Translations under genes and position numbers: made by a program | Assembly: GCF_001722335.1 (NCBI RefSeq) | Contig: NZ_MIHA01000014.1 | Coordinates: 62,001-126,000, forward strand | Reading direction: 5' to 3' | Length of the DNA stretch: 64,000 nucleotides | Source of the DNA: Mycolicibacterium flavescens | Lineage (GTDB): Bacteria > Actinomycetota > Actinomycetes > Mycobacteriales > Mycobacteriaceae | Part shown: piece after piece, positions 34,106 through 42,894 of the stretch | How positions within the stretch are numbered: the first letter of the stretch is position 1 | Layout: every line of letters begins with the position of its first letter | Notes under the pieces: generated by a model | Database searches by the model: none | Told to the model about the DNA's origin: nothing | The model's input: the letters and a program-made list of their open reading frames with translations, nothing else

Positions 34106-35509
34106 CTAAAACAGACGTTTGGCGAGCTTGAGAGCCTTCTCTGTATACGGGGGATAGATGAACGCGCCGACGTCGGGTCGGGTCGGCTTGGTCATCACCG
34201 TCTTCTTGTGGCTGAACTGCTCGAAGCCGTAGCGGCCGTGGTAGGCGCCCATGCCCGACGGCCCGACACCACCGAACGGCAGCTTGTTGGTGGCGAAGTG
34301 GAACAGCAGGTGGTTGACCACCATGCCGCCCGCCGAGACCTCCTTGATCACCCGTTCCCGGATGCTCTTGGTCTTGGTGAACAGGTACGCCGCCAGCGGC
34401 TTGGGCCGCGAGTTGACGAAATTGATTGCGTCATCGAGGGATTGGACAGTCATGACGGGCAGGATCGGCCCGAAGATCTCGTCGGTCATCAGCGGTTCGG
34501 CCGGGTCGGGGTCGACGACGACGGTGGGCTGGATGCTGATCTTCGACGCGTCGGAGCCGCCGCCGATGACCACCTCACCCTTGGTGGCGGCCAGCGCCGA
34601 GGTCAGCCGGTCGAAGTGCCGCTCGTTGACGATGCGCTTGCCGTCGGGGCTCTCGGACTCGAACGTCGTCACCGCCTCTTTGATCTTGTCGACCAGCCGG
34701 TCGCGGATCTTCGCGTCGGCCAGCACGTAGTCGGGGGCGATGCAGATCTGGCCGGAGTTGATCAGCTTGGTCCAGGCGATCCGCTTGGCCGCGACGTCGA
34801 CATCGGCGTCGGCGGATACGATCACCGGGCTCTTGCCGCCGAGTTCGAGCGTGACCGGCGTCAGGTGCGGGGCCGCGCCCTCGTAGACCTTGCGGCCGAT
34901 CTCCGTGCCGCCGGTGAAGCAGATGTGGTCGAAGCCCTGCGCGATGAGTTCCTGGCTGACCGCCCCGTCGCCCTCGATGACCGCGATCGCGTCGTTGTCG
35001 AGGTAGCGCGGCACCAGTTCGGCCATCAGCGTCGACGACGCCGGGCAGACCTCCGAGGGTTTGAGCACGACGGTGTTGCCGGCCGCGATCGCGCCGATCG
35101 CCGGTCCCAGCGTCAGCACGAACGGGAAGTTCCACGCGCCGATGACCAGCACGGTGCCGAACGGCTCGTACTCCACCCAGCCGCGGCCGGGCAGCTGCGA
35201 CATCTCGAGCAGCCGGTACCGCCGGCGGGCCCACCTGCGGACGTTCTTCGCGGCGTCCTTGGCCTCGCCCGCGGTGCTGGCGATGTCGGCCAGCCACGCC
35301 TCGAAGCGGTTGCGGCCGAGGTCCTGTTCGAGGGCGGCCGCGATCGCGGTCTCATTCTCGACGACCAGCCGTTCCATGGCTTTGAGCTGGCGTTTACGCC
35401 ATTCGAGGTCTCTGGTGCGCCCGGTCTTGAAGGTCTCGCGCAACCGGCGGACGGTGGCCGGGATGTCGTCGGCGGAAGACTGCGTCGGCGCGGCGATTTC
35501 TGTGGTCAT
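34106..35509 (-). CDS. Aldehyde dehydrogenase (Rv0147-like)
   Basis: A 467-residue ALDH of class-3/fatty-aldehyde type. IGAWNFPFVLTLGPAIGAIAAGNTVVLKPSE, FTGGTEIGRKVYEGAAPHLTPVTLELGGKSP with the general base Glu and NSGQICIAPDYVL with nucleophile Cys. The C-terminus has a hydrophobic-basic end (KALKLAKRLF) like membrane-associating fatty aldehyde dehydrogenases. A perfect CCAACCGGTTGG palindrome lies 41 bases upstream. It oxidises an aldehyde to an acid with NAD(P). Confidence 0.9.
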   Translation of the reverse strand: MTTEIAAPTQSSADDIPATVRRLRETFKTGRTRDLEWRKRQLKAMERLVVENETAIAAALEQDLGRNRFEAWLADIASTAGEAKDAAKNVRRWARRRYRLLEMSQLPGRGWVEYEPFGTVLVIGAWNFPFVLTLGPAIGAIAAGNTVVLKPSEVCPASSTLMAELVPRYLDNDAIAVIEGDGAVSQELIAQGFDHICFTGGTEIGRKVYEGAAPHLTPVTLELGGKSPVIVSADADVDVAAKRIAWTKLINSGQICIAPDYVLADAKIRDRLVDKIKEAVTTFESESPDGKRIVNERHFDRLTSALAATKGEVVIGGGSDASKISIQPTVVVDPDPAEPLMTDEIFGPILPVMTVQSLDDAINFVNSRPKPLAAYLFTKTKSIRERVIKEVSAGGMVVNHLLFHFATNKLPFGGVGPSGMGAYHGRYGFEQFSHKKTVMTKPTRPDVGAFIYPPYTEKALKLAKRLF

Positions 35510-35549
35510 GATGGGTGTCCTTCCTGACCCGAGGAATACCCGATCCTAA

Positions 35550-35561
35550 CCAACCGGTTGG
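35550..35561. promoter_or_regulatory. Perfect 12-bp palindrome CCAACCGGTTGG upstream of ALDH gene
   Basis: It sits in the 75-base gap between the ALDH start (35509) and the methyltransferase stop (35585). The AACC-GGTT type dyad is common for TetR regulators. A similar CAACTGGTTG lies upstream of the TetR gene at 15705. Function inferred. Confidence 0.5.
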
Positions 35562-35584
35562 GCCGCGCAGTAGGCCCTCGAAGC

Positions 35585-36529
<945 letters not shown>

Positions 36530-36566
36530 TTAACGCGGAAGTTAGCCAGACTACTTTCGTGCCGGG

Positions 36567-37241
36567 TCAGCCCTGCAGCTGCCAGAGCTTGTTGGCCATC
36601 AGCAGCTCGAACTGGCGCACGACGGCCTTGAGTTCTTCGTGGGTCCCGACGAAACCGGCGTAGAAGCCCATCCCCCACATCACGGCGACCAGCATCTCGA
36701 CCAGCGAGTCGACCTCCGCGTCGGTGGACAACTCGCCGCGCTGGATCGCGTCCTTGACCGCCCACCCGACGAACTCCCGCGAACTCCTCAGCGCGTCCTG
36801 ATCGTCGCCGATCAGCTCGGGATGGCGCTGCGACTCCAGCACCGAGGTCACCAAAAACGCTGCGGCCGAACGGTCTTCAGATTCCGTTTGCATCGCCGCG
36901 GTGAAGTACGCCGACAGCCGGTTGAGCAGGCTGGTCTCGCCCTGCGCGCGCGCCCTGCCCGCGTTGACCACTGCGGCATTGGTCTGTTCGACGACTTCGC
37001 GCCACAGCACATGCTTGCTTGCGAAGTAGTGGTTGATCGCCGGCCGGGTCAGATCCGCGCGGATTGCGATCGCCTGGAACGTGGCAGCGTCATACCCGAG
37101 TTCGCTGAAGACTTCGCGAGCGGCTTGAATAATGCGCTCTCGCGTCTCGGCGGCCTTCGCTGCGGGGGGACGACCGGGTCCTCTACTAGCCGTATGCGGC
37201 ACGGTCAAATTGTGCCACACGTCACTTGGGTTAACAGGCAC
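36567..37241 (-). CDS. TetR-family regulator (Rv0144-like)
   Basis: A 224-residue TetR protein with HTH FQAIAIRADLTRPAINHYFASKHVLW (about residues 55-80), preceded by GRPPAAKAAETRERIIQAAREVFSELG. No ribosome site marks the start; GTG 37241 is used, GTG 37202 (VPHTASRG) is equally possible. A GGCAC/GTGCC inverted repeat overlaps the second start. It is divergent from the next TetR gene. Confidence 0.83.
   Translation of the reverse strand: MPVNPSDVWHNLTVPHTASRGPGRPPAAKAAETRERIIQAAREVFSELGYDAATFQAIAIRADLTRPAINHYFASKHVLWREVVEQTNAAVVNAGRARAQGETSLLNRLSAYFTAAMQTESEDRSAAAFLVTSVLESQRHPELIGDDQDALRSSREFVGWAVKDAIQRGELSTDAEVDSLVEMLVAVMWGMGFYAGFVGTHEELKAVVRQFELLMANKLWQLQG
37198..37216. promoter_or_regulatory. 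GGCAC-N9-GTGCC inverted repeat between two TetR genes
   Basis: GGCAC (37198-37202) and GTGCC (37212-37216) flank an AT-rich core. It lies between two divergent TetR genes and overlaps one candidate start of the 36567 gene. Possible operator for either regulator; if the longer start is right, it would be coding and meaningless. Confidence 0.35.
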
Positions 37242-37336
37242 CGGCTGATCGCGGCTGTCCGGGCATGTCGTTTGGGGAGAAAGGAACCGTCATCCGGCGA
37301 AGGCGCATCGGCAGAAATTCAACCTTGGAGCCGTTA

Positions 37337-37915
37337 ATGTCGCGTCCCATGGCCAACGTCGTCTCTCGGGAGTCCTACTTCGACACGGGGCTCGAGATCC
37401 TCTCCGACCTCGGCTACGGCGGACTCAAGCTGGCCGAGGTGTGTCACCGCCTCGGCGTCACGACCGGCTCGTTCTACCACTATTTCCCGAACTGGGCGGC
37501 CTTCACCAAGGACCTGCTGGCCCACTGGACGGAGGTGCGCACCGTGCGCGTCATCGAGCAGGTGCACGCCGAACCCGACCCGCGGCGCCGCATCGACTCG
37601 TTGATCATGACCGGGCTGCACCTGCCGCACGGCGCGGAAGCCGCGATCCGGGTCTGGAGTTCGCTGGATCCGCACGTCCATGCGGTGCAGTCCGCCGTCG
37701 ACCAGCAGCGCTTCGACGTCCTCTACGAATCGGCCTACGAGATCCTCAAGCACAAACGGCAGGCCCAGCTGTTCGCGGCGTGGGCGGTGTATCTGTTCGT
37801 CGGCTACGAACAGACCACCCTGACCCGTGATCCGGACGCGCTGCAGTGGATCGCCAACCAGCTGATCGCGGCCCTGGACGCCGGGGCGTTCGAGTCGGTC
37901 CCGGACAACCGCTAG
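37337..37915 (+). CDS. TetR-family regulator
   Basis: A 192-residue TetR protein. The HTH is LKLAEVCHRLGVTTGSFYHYFPNWAAFTKDLL (about residues 30-60). The ligand domain is helical with no clear motif. ATG 37337 has GGAG 8-9 bases before; an upstream frame start exists but lacks family resemblance. It is followed 10 bases later by the FUSC membrane protein gene, so it may control that transporter. Confidence 0.86.
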   Translation: MSRPMANVVSRESYFDTGLEILSDLGYGGLKLAEVCHRLGVTTGSFYHYFPNWAAFTKDLLAHWTEVRTVRVIEQVHAEPDPRRRIDSLIMTGLHLPHGAEAAIRVWSSLDPHVHAVQSAVDQQRFDVLYESAYEILKHKRQAQLFAAWAVYLFVGYEQTTLTRDPDALQWIANQLIAALDAGAFESVPDNR

Positions 37916-37925
37916 CAACGGGCCG

Positions 37926-40094
37926 GTGAGGGTGACACGTCCCGGCATCGTCGCCCAGCTCTGGCAACGCGCGTCGGACCGCATCCGCACCCGCGACCCG
38001 GAACGGGATGCGCTGCGCCGCGCGACGCGGGCGGCGATCGTGCTGCCCGTCGCGGCGGCGGTCAGCTTCGCGGTCGGTGGAGGCTCGCAGACGCCGATGT
38101 TCACCATCTTCGGTTCGGTCGCGCTGCTGATCCTCGTCGACTTCCCCGGCAACCGGCCCGCGCGGGCGCTGGCCTACTGCGGGCTCGGGTTCAACGGCGC
38201 GCTGCTGATCACGCTCGGCACGCTGGTGTCCCCGCATCCGTGGGTGAGCGTGGCGGCGATGTTCGTGCTCGGGTTCGTCGTGACGTTCTCCGGTGTGCTC
38301 AGTGAGATCGTCGCCGCCGGCCAACGCGCCACGCTGCTGACGTTCGTGCTGCCGGCGTGTACGCCGCCGGGGCCCATCCCCGACCGGCTGTTCGGGTGGC
38401 TCATCGCGCTGGCGATCTGCGTGCCCGCCGCGCTGTTCCTGCTGCCGCCGCGCCATCACGACGAACTGCGCGGCGACGCGGCGCGGGTCTGCAACCGGTT
38501 GGCCGACTGCCTGCAGGGCCGCGCCGGCGCCAAGGACGCGACCCGGGCGATGAACCAGCTCTGGGTGACGTTCCTGAACACCGACTTTCGGCCCGTCGCG
38601 CTGACCGCGGGCAGCCGTGCTCTGGTGCGTGTCGTCGACGACCTCGGCTGGCTGGCCGACCGCATCACCGACGACACCGGGCGGTGGCTGGGCGACATGC
38701 GCGACCCGTTGGTGCGGGTGCTGCGCGACAGCGCCGCGGTGCTCGGCGTTCCCGACGTCGCCCGAAGGACCGCCCGCAGCCGCGACCTCGACGCCGCGCT
38801 GACCGAACAACGCGAGATCGCCCAGGGCCGCTACCGCGAGGACATCGCCGAGATCCTGGCGTGTTCGGACGACGCGGCCGCGGTCGCTGTGGGGCGGAAG
38901 CTGTTGGCGCGCCGTACATTCTCGGCGAGTGTCGGAGTCACCGGGCGCATCATCCGCAACGCCGCCGCGGCCGACGCCCGCCCGGTGTGGGCGCGGATCC
39001 TCGGCCGGGGGCTGCCGAAGACCGGCACAGCGGACTGGGTGATGCCCGAGACGACGGCCGTCGCGGTGATCACCCGAGGGTTCTTCGCCACCCGAGCCGT
39101 GGTGCTGCGCAACAGCCTTCGCACCGGACTCGGGTTGTCGATGGCGGTTACGGTGACCCATCTGTTCCCGCTGCAACAAGGATTCTGGGTCGTGCTGGGC
39201 GCGATGTCGGTGTTGCGCAGCAGCGCGTTGACCACCGGCACCCGCGTGGTGCGGGCGGTGGCGGGCACCGCGATCGGCTTCCTGCTCGGGGTCGTGCTGA
39301 TCGAGCTGCTCGGGGTCGACCCGGTCGTGATGTGGATGCTGCTTCCGGTGGTGGCGTTCGGTTCTGCGTTCGTGCCGGAGGTCGCCTCGTTCATCGCCGG
39401 GCAGGCGGCGTTCACCATGATGGTGTTGATCATCTTCAACCTGATCGCGCCGACGGGTTGGAGTGTCGGTCTGATCCGGGTCGAGGACGTGGCGGTCGGC
39501 GCCCTGGTCGGCGTGATGGTCTCGGTGCTGCTGTGGCCGCGCGGCGCGCGCACCCGGGTGTCACGCGCCATCGACGAAGCTTTTACCGTCGGTGCGCAGT
39601 TCCTCACCGCCGCGGTGCGCAGGGTCACCCGAGGAGACTCCGAGGACGCGACGAACCGGGTGAACTCGTTGAGTCAGCAGGCGCTCAAGGCCTCGCGCAC
39701 CGCCGACGACGCCGTCCGGCAGTTCCTCTCGGAGAGCAGCGGTCCCACCGACATCCGGGCGCCCGCGGTGCGCTCCGCCAACCGGGCGGTGCGGCTGCGG
39801 GCGGCGGCCGAACTGATCGCCGACGTCAGCCCGCCACCCCTGGGCGTGTACGAGCGCACGCGGCGGGTGCTGGAGGCGCACGCCGACGCGATCAGCGCAC
39901 GGGCCACCGACGGATCCACCGACACGCCGGCGCCGATCAGCGACGACCTGGTGATGGCCTTGCGCGCCGAGGCCACCGACGACGGGCTCGCGGTGTCGGC
40001 GGCGCTGCCGCTGGTGGCCGTCGCCGCGCACCTCGGTGCGCTCGAACTGCTCTATCCGAAGGCCGTCAGGAGGCCGACGGACGGTGCGGCATGA
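37926..40094 (+). CDS. FUSC-family inner-membrane protein
   Basis: A 722-residue protein with two membrane modules (about residues 30-185 and 395-535), each of 5-6 helices, separated and followed by soluble helical regions, the arrangement of FUSC/aromatic-acid exporter (YccS/AaeB-like) proteins. NSLRTGLGLSMAVTVTHLFPLQQGFWVVLGAMSVLRSS is the FUSC signature in the second module. GTG 37926 start, no strong ribosome site. Its 3' end overlaps the convergent pirin gene by 29 bases. Role in export of an organic acid is inference. Confidence 0.85.
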   Translation: MRVTRPGIVAQLWQRASDRIRTRDPERDALRRATRAAIVLPVAAAVSFAVGGGSQTPMFTIFGSVALLILVDFPGNRPARALAYCGLGFNGALLITLGTLVSPHPWVSVAAMFVLGFVVTFSGVLSEIVAAGQRATLLTFVLPACTPPGPIPDRLFGWLIALAICVPAALFLLPPRHHDELRGDAARVCNRLADCLQGRAGAKDATRAMNQLWVTFLNTDFRPVALTAGSRALVRVVDDLGWLADRITDDTGRWLGDMRDPLVRVLRDSAAVLGVPDVARRTARSRDLDAALTEQREIAQGRYREDIAEILACSDDAAAVAVGRKLLARRTFSASVGVTGRIIRNAAAADARPVWARILGRGLPKTGTADWVMPETTAVAVITRGFFATRAVVLRNSLRTGLGLSMAVTVTHLFPLQQGFWVVLGAMSVLRSSALTTGTRVVRAVAGTAIGFLLGVVLIELLGVDPVVMWMLLPVVAFGSAFVPEVASFIAGQAAFTMMVLIIFNLIAPTGWSVGLIRVEDVAVGALVGVMVSVLLWPRGARTRVSRAIDEAFTVGAQFLTAAVRRVTRGDSEDATNRVNSLSQQALKASRTADDAVRQFLSESSGPTDIRAPAVRSANRAVRLRAAAELIADVSPPPLGVYERTRRVLEAHADAISARATDGSTDTPAPISDDLVMALRAEATDDGLAVSAALPLVAVAAHLGALELLYPKAVRRPTDGAA

Positions 40095-41043
40095 GCGCGT
40101 CCGGCGGGACGGCGCCGAACCGCCCTGCCTGAAAGTCCTCGAACGCCTGGACCACTTCGCTCTTGCTGTTCATCACGAACGGGCCGTACTGGAACACCGG
40201 CTCGCGGATCGGCCGCCCGCCGAGCAACAGCACTTCCAGCGCCGGGCGGTTGGAGTCCTGATTCGCCTGCGCCGCAACGGTGATCCGGTCACCCGGGCCG
40301 AGCACGGCCAGCTGCCCCTGCTCGACGGGATGGCTGACCGGTCCGACCGCCCCGCGGCCCGACAGCACGTACACCAGGGCGTTGAAGTCCCGGTTCCACG
40401 GGATGTCGAGGCGGGCGCCGGGCTGAATGGTGGTGTGCGCCAACGTGATCGGGGTGTGTGTGGCACCGGGGCCGCCCCTGCCGTCGATGTCGCCGGCGAT
40501 CACGCGCAGCAGCGCGCCGCCGTCGTCGGAGGACAGCAGGGTCACCTCGTCGCCCTCGATGGACTGGTAGCGCGGCGTGGCGAACTTGTCGGCGCGGGGC
40601 AGGTTCACCCACAGCTGGATGCCGTGGAAGAGGCCGCCGCGCTCGACGAGTTCGGCGGGCGGCGTCTCGATGTGCAGGATTCCCGACCCCGCGGTCATCC
40701 ACTGGGTGGCGCCGTCGGTGATCAGTCCACCACCGCCGTGCGAGTCCTGATGCGCGAACCGGCCGTCGATCATGTAGGTGACGGTCTCGAACCCGCGGTG
40801 CGGATGCCAGTCGGTGCCCCTCGGCTCGCCGGGCTCGTAGTCGATCTCGCCCATCTGGTCCATGTGGATGAACGGGTCGAGGTCGCGTGCGCTCACCCCG
40901 GCGAACGCGCGGACCACGGGGAAGCCCTCGCCCTCGTAGCCGCGGGGGCCGGTGGTGATCGAGCGGACCGGTCGCTGGGTCTGCGACGGGGTAGCCGCCG
41001 CGATGCGGGGCAGTGTCAGGGTGTCGGCGGTGATGGCAGGCAT
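40066..41043 (-). CDS. Pirin-family protein
   Basis: A 325-residue bicupin. The metal site is built from DWHPHRGFETVTYMIDG and HQDSHGGGG plus HIETPPAE, the normal His-His-His-Glu set. FHGIQLWVNLPRADKFATPRYQ and a C-terminal cupin domain (AVLGPGDRITVAAQ) follow. Pirins may act as quercetinase-like dioxygenases or redox regulators. ATG 41043 (MPAITADTL). It shares its promoter gap of 69 bases with the SOS-box gene at 41113. Confidence 0.9.
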   Translation of the reverse strand: MPAITADTLTLPRIAAATPSQTQRPVRSITTGPRGYEGEGFPVVRAFAGVSARDLDPFIHMDQMGEIDYEPGEPRGTDWHPHRGFETVTYMIDGRFAHQDSHGGGGLITDGATQWMTAGSGILHIETPPAELVERGGLFHGIQLWVNLPRADKFATPRYQSIEGDEVTLLSSDDGGALLRVIAGDIDGRGGPGATHTPITLAHTTIQPGARLDIPWNRDFNALVYVLSGRGAVGPVSHPVEQGQLAVLGPGDRITVAAQANQDSNRPALEVLLLGGRPIREPVFQYGPFVMNSKSEVVQAFEDFQAGRFGAVPPDALMPHRPSAS

Positions 41044-41106
41044 ACCCCTACTAACCGGACTGCAGTCCGCGACATTCCCGCCGTTGGCAGTGCCCGCGGT
41101 TATGGT

Positions 41107-41122
41107 TCGTACATGCGTTCGA
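41107..41122. promoter_or_regulatory. LexA-type SOS box 1
   Basis: TCGTAC-ATGC-GTTCGA matches the mycobacterial LexA consensus TCGAAC-N4-GTTCGA at 11 of 12 fixed positions. It is followed at once by TACAGT (41124-41129), a TANNNT -10 element, then GTG. It overlaps the ATG at 41113, which makes the GTG at 41128 a credible start for the gene. Confidence 0.7.
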
Positions 41123-41382
41123 ATACAGTGGTTGACGTACTCACCCGAATCGAGTCGATATACAAGGACGTGGCCGCGCTGCGGCTGGACGGCCTGTCGC
41201 GGACCGAGCTCTATGCGCTGATCGAGCACCTCGACAAGTTGGATCAGCAGCTCGCGGCACTCGACCAGAAGTTGTTCGGCCGGCTGCTCGCCGACAGCGC
41301 CTCGTCGCCGCGGGACGTCGCGCGGCGACTGCGCATCTCGCCGGGCGAAGCGCAGCGCCGGTTGGGTCTGGCGGCCTCGTAG
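41113..41382 (+). CDS. Short DUF222/13E12-repeat N-terminal fragment
   Basis: An 89-residue frame, MRSNTVVDVLTRIESIYKD..., with a helical middle and ending DVARRLRISPGEAQRRLGLAAS. The last block is the DUF222 helix-turn seen at the start of 13E12/REP proteins (LADRLRISRAEA..), which are 400 or more residues and carry an HNH nuclease domain. Here both the rest of DUF222 and HNH are gone, with a clean stop. The true start may be GTG 41128 given the LexA box. It might act as a small regulator or be a relic. Confidence 0.65.
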   Translation: MRSNTVVDVLTRIESIYKDVAALRLDGLSRTELYALIEHLDKLDQQLAALDQKLFGRLLADSASSPRDVARRLRISPGEAQRRLGLAAS

Positions 41383-41418
41383 TCAGACTGCATAGTCAGA
41401 CGGCCTAGTCAGACGGCC
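41380..41418. repeat. Three 13-bp tandem repeats (TAGTCAGACnGCn)
   Basis: Units at 41380-41392, 41393-41405 and 41406-41418; the last two are identical, the first differs at three positions. The array starts with the TAG stop of the DUF222 fragment and ends across the stop codon of the convergent gene at 41409. Each unit supplies TAG on the plus strand and TGA on the minus strand. Confidence 0.85.
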
Positions 41419-41717
41419 TTGGGCTTCAGCGTCCAGGCCGGGATCCAGTGCGTGACGGGCTTGCGCCGCGCGCCGTAGGCGATCTGGTACGTGACCAGCC
41501 CCCACCAGTAGCCCTGCTCGCAGAGTCCCCAGCAGGACAGTCGGCCCTCGACCACGGCGTGCATCTGCAGGCCCGCCGGGTTGTAGCCGCCGGCGGCATG
41601 CGGCTCGCGCGGGAACACCGCAGCGAGGTCGACCAGCACGGTGATCGGTGGATCCACCCGGCGGAAGGCCTGCTGGGTGGGCTGACCGTTGTACCCGATG
41701 CCCTTCAGCTCGCCCAC
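41409..41717 (-). CDS. Hypothetical protein, likely SOS-controlled
   Basis: A 102-residue protein with several tryptophans (CWGLCEQGYWWGLVTYQIAYG, VTHWIPAWTLKPKAV) and no signal peptide or helix. I do not recognise a named family, though the C-terminal VTHWIPAWTLKP looks conserved-type. Its GTG start comes 3 bases after a LexA-type box (41721-41736), so it may be leaderless or poorly translated until SOS. It is convergent with the DUF222 fragment and downstream of the C39-like gene. Confidence 0.65.
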   Translation of the reverse strand: MGELKGIGYNGQPTQQAFRRVDPPITVLVDLAAVFPREPHAAGGYNPAGLQMHAVVEGRLSCWGLCEQGYWWGLVTYQIAYGARRKPVTHWIPAWTLKPKAV

Positions 41718-41720
41718 TGT

Positions 41721-41736
41721 TCGATCATACGTTCGA
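41721..41736. promoter_or_regulatory. LexA-type SOS box 2
   Basis: TCGATC-ATAC-GTTCGA on the plus strand (minus: TCGAAC-GTAT-GATCGA) fits TCGAAC-N4-GTTCGA at 11 of 12 positions. It is followed on the minus strand by ACAGTGG, the same context as box 1, and then by the GTG of the 41409 gene. Confidence 0.7.
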
Positions 41737-41749
41737 ACTGTGCGCGTCT

Positions 41750-42277
41750 CTAGAGCGCCCGGACGTCACGGTGCCGCTCCCTGATCGGCAGCACGAAGCC
41801 GAACGGCCGCGAGAAGCCGAGCCCGCGCAACCGGGCACCGCGGACGCTGTCGATCTCGATCCGACGGACCTGCCCGGACGACGGCTCGTACACGTCGAAC
41901 CAGGCGTCGCCGACGCCGACGATCAGCACCCAGTGCCTCGGGACGCCCCGGCCGACGAGCATCGGCACCGGCCAACCGTCGGCGACCGCGTCGCGCACAT
42001 CGGCCAACGCGTCGCCCCGGCCGCGGAACAGCCGCCAGCGGTACCGCGCGCCCTGGGCGCCCAACGCGCGGATCAGGCCGCGCGGCGTCGTACCCAGCCG
42101 GCGCGGCCAGACCCGGTTGGCCTCGGCGTGCACCCGCCCCTGTTCGGCCGCGAACCACGCCGCGTCGGCCATCGCGGTCCGACGGCGCGGGTCGAGCAGC
42201 ATCCCGGCGACCAGGGCGACCGTCGGCCCGCACGTGATGCCGTCGCGCTGGCGCAGAACGGGACCGCTGACCTTCAT
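41750..42277 (-). CDS. C39-like papain-fold protein
   Basis: A 175-residue protein. The N-terminal LRQRDGITCGPTVALVAGML has the Gln-x-Cys-Gly-Pro pattern of C39/papain-like peptidases (catalytic Cys about residue 14), and VPRHWVLIVGVGDAWFDVYEPSSGQVRRI supplies the His and Asp/Glu segment. No signal peptide or transporter domain is attached, so it is not a bacteriocin-export ABC protein. ATG 42277 is chosen; the frame is open 99 bases further. Peptidase or bifunctional cysteine-lyase activity is unproven. Confidence 0.72.
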   Translation of the reverse strand: MKVSGPVLRQRDGITCGPTVALVAGMLLDPRRRTAMADAAWFAAEQGRVHAEANRVWPRRLGTTPRGLIRALGAQGARYRWRLFRGRGDALADVRDAVADGWPVPMLVGRGVPRHWVLIVGVGDAWFDVYEPSSGQVRRIEIDSVRGARLRGLGFSRPFGFVLPIRERHRDVRAL

Positions 42278-42495
42278 GGCCTCCAGTGTCGCGCGCGCCA
42301 CACCCATCCGGTCCAATTCGAGTCGCCGAACATGGGCAATCGGTTGCCGCCCTGCATGATTGCTGCCAACCGGCAATCAATTTCTGCCACCGGAATTAAA
42401 CCTCTGACCTGACGGTTTACAAGATCAGCTGCAGCTACGAACCGCGACACACGCCACGGCTCGGATTGAAACGCAACACAAAAGAGGGCTCGAAA

Positions 42496-42795
42496 ATGAA
42501 GAAGTTCGGGATCGCCACTATCGCCGCCACCGCCTTGACCGCGGGCCTGATCGGCCTGGCTGCGCCGGTCCAGGCTGCACCGTCGGGACCGGGCAATGCG
42601 CAGCAGACCATCAGCGAACTGCAGTCGCAGGGCTACCACGTGATCGTCAACCGCATCGGTAATGCCCCGCTGGAGAAGGCGTCGGTGGTGTCGGTACGCC
42701 AGGGACAGACGTACACCCAGACCGACTCACTGGGTAACGACAACGACATCGCCACCCGGGTGCTGAACAAGACGGTCTACGTCGACGTCAAGTAG
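42496..42795 (+). CDS. Small secreted protein, function unknown
   Basis: A 99-residue product with a Sec signal (MKKFGIATIAATALTAGLIGLAAPVQAAP, cleavage after about residue 28) and a mature part of about 70 residues: AQQTISELQSQGYHVIVNRIGNAPLEKASVVSVRQGQTYTQ. This pattern recurs in mycobacterial small exported proteins, but no function is known. ATG 42496 has GAGGG upstream. A terminator follows. The 218 bases before it carry no gene. Confidence 0.75.
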   Translation: MKKFGIATIAATALTAGLIGLAAPVQAAPSGPGNAQQTISELQSQGYHVIVNRIGNAPLEKASVVSVRQGQTYTQTDSLGNDNDIATRVLNKTVYVDVK

Positions 42796-42797
42796 AC

Positions 42798-42836
42798 CCC
42801 CCGGACAGGTCCCCGCGATGCCACGGCATCCGGGGG
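42798..42836. terminator. Terminator hairpin after the secreted protein
   Basis: CCCCCGGA (42798-42805) pairs with TCCGGGGG (42829-42836); an inner GATGCC/GGCATC can pair too. It starts 2 bases after the stop codon. Confidence 0.6.
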
Positions 42837-42894
42837 CCTGTTCGTTTCAGCGAACAAGTGTTTCACCAACGATACGGCCGGTTAATCCCCCAGG

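Noticed and set aside
32801..35527. Long plus-strand frame opposite the quinone reductase, SDR and ALDH genes
   Set aside because: Same reason: shadow of three real genes with no family motif.
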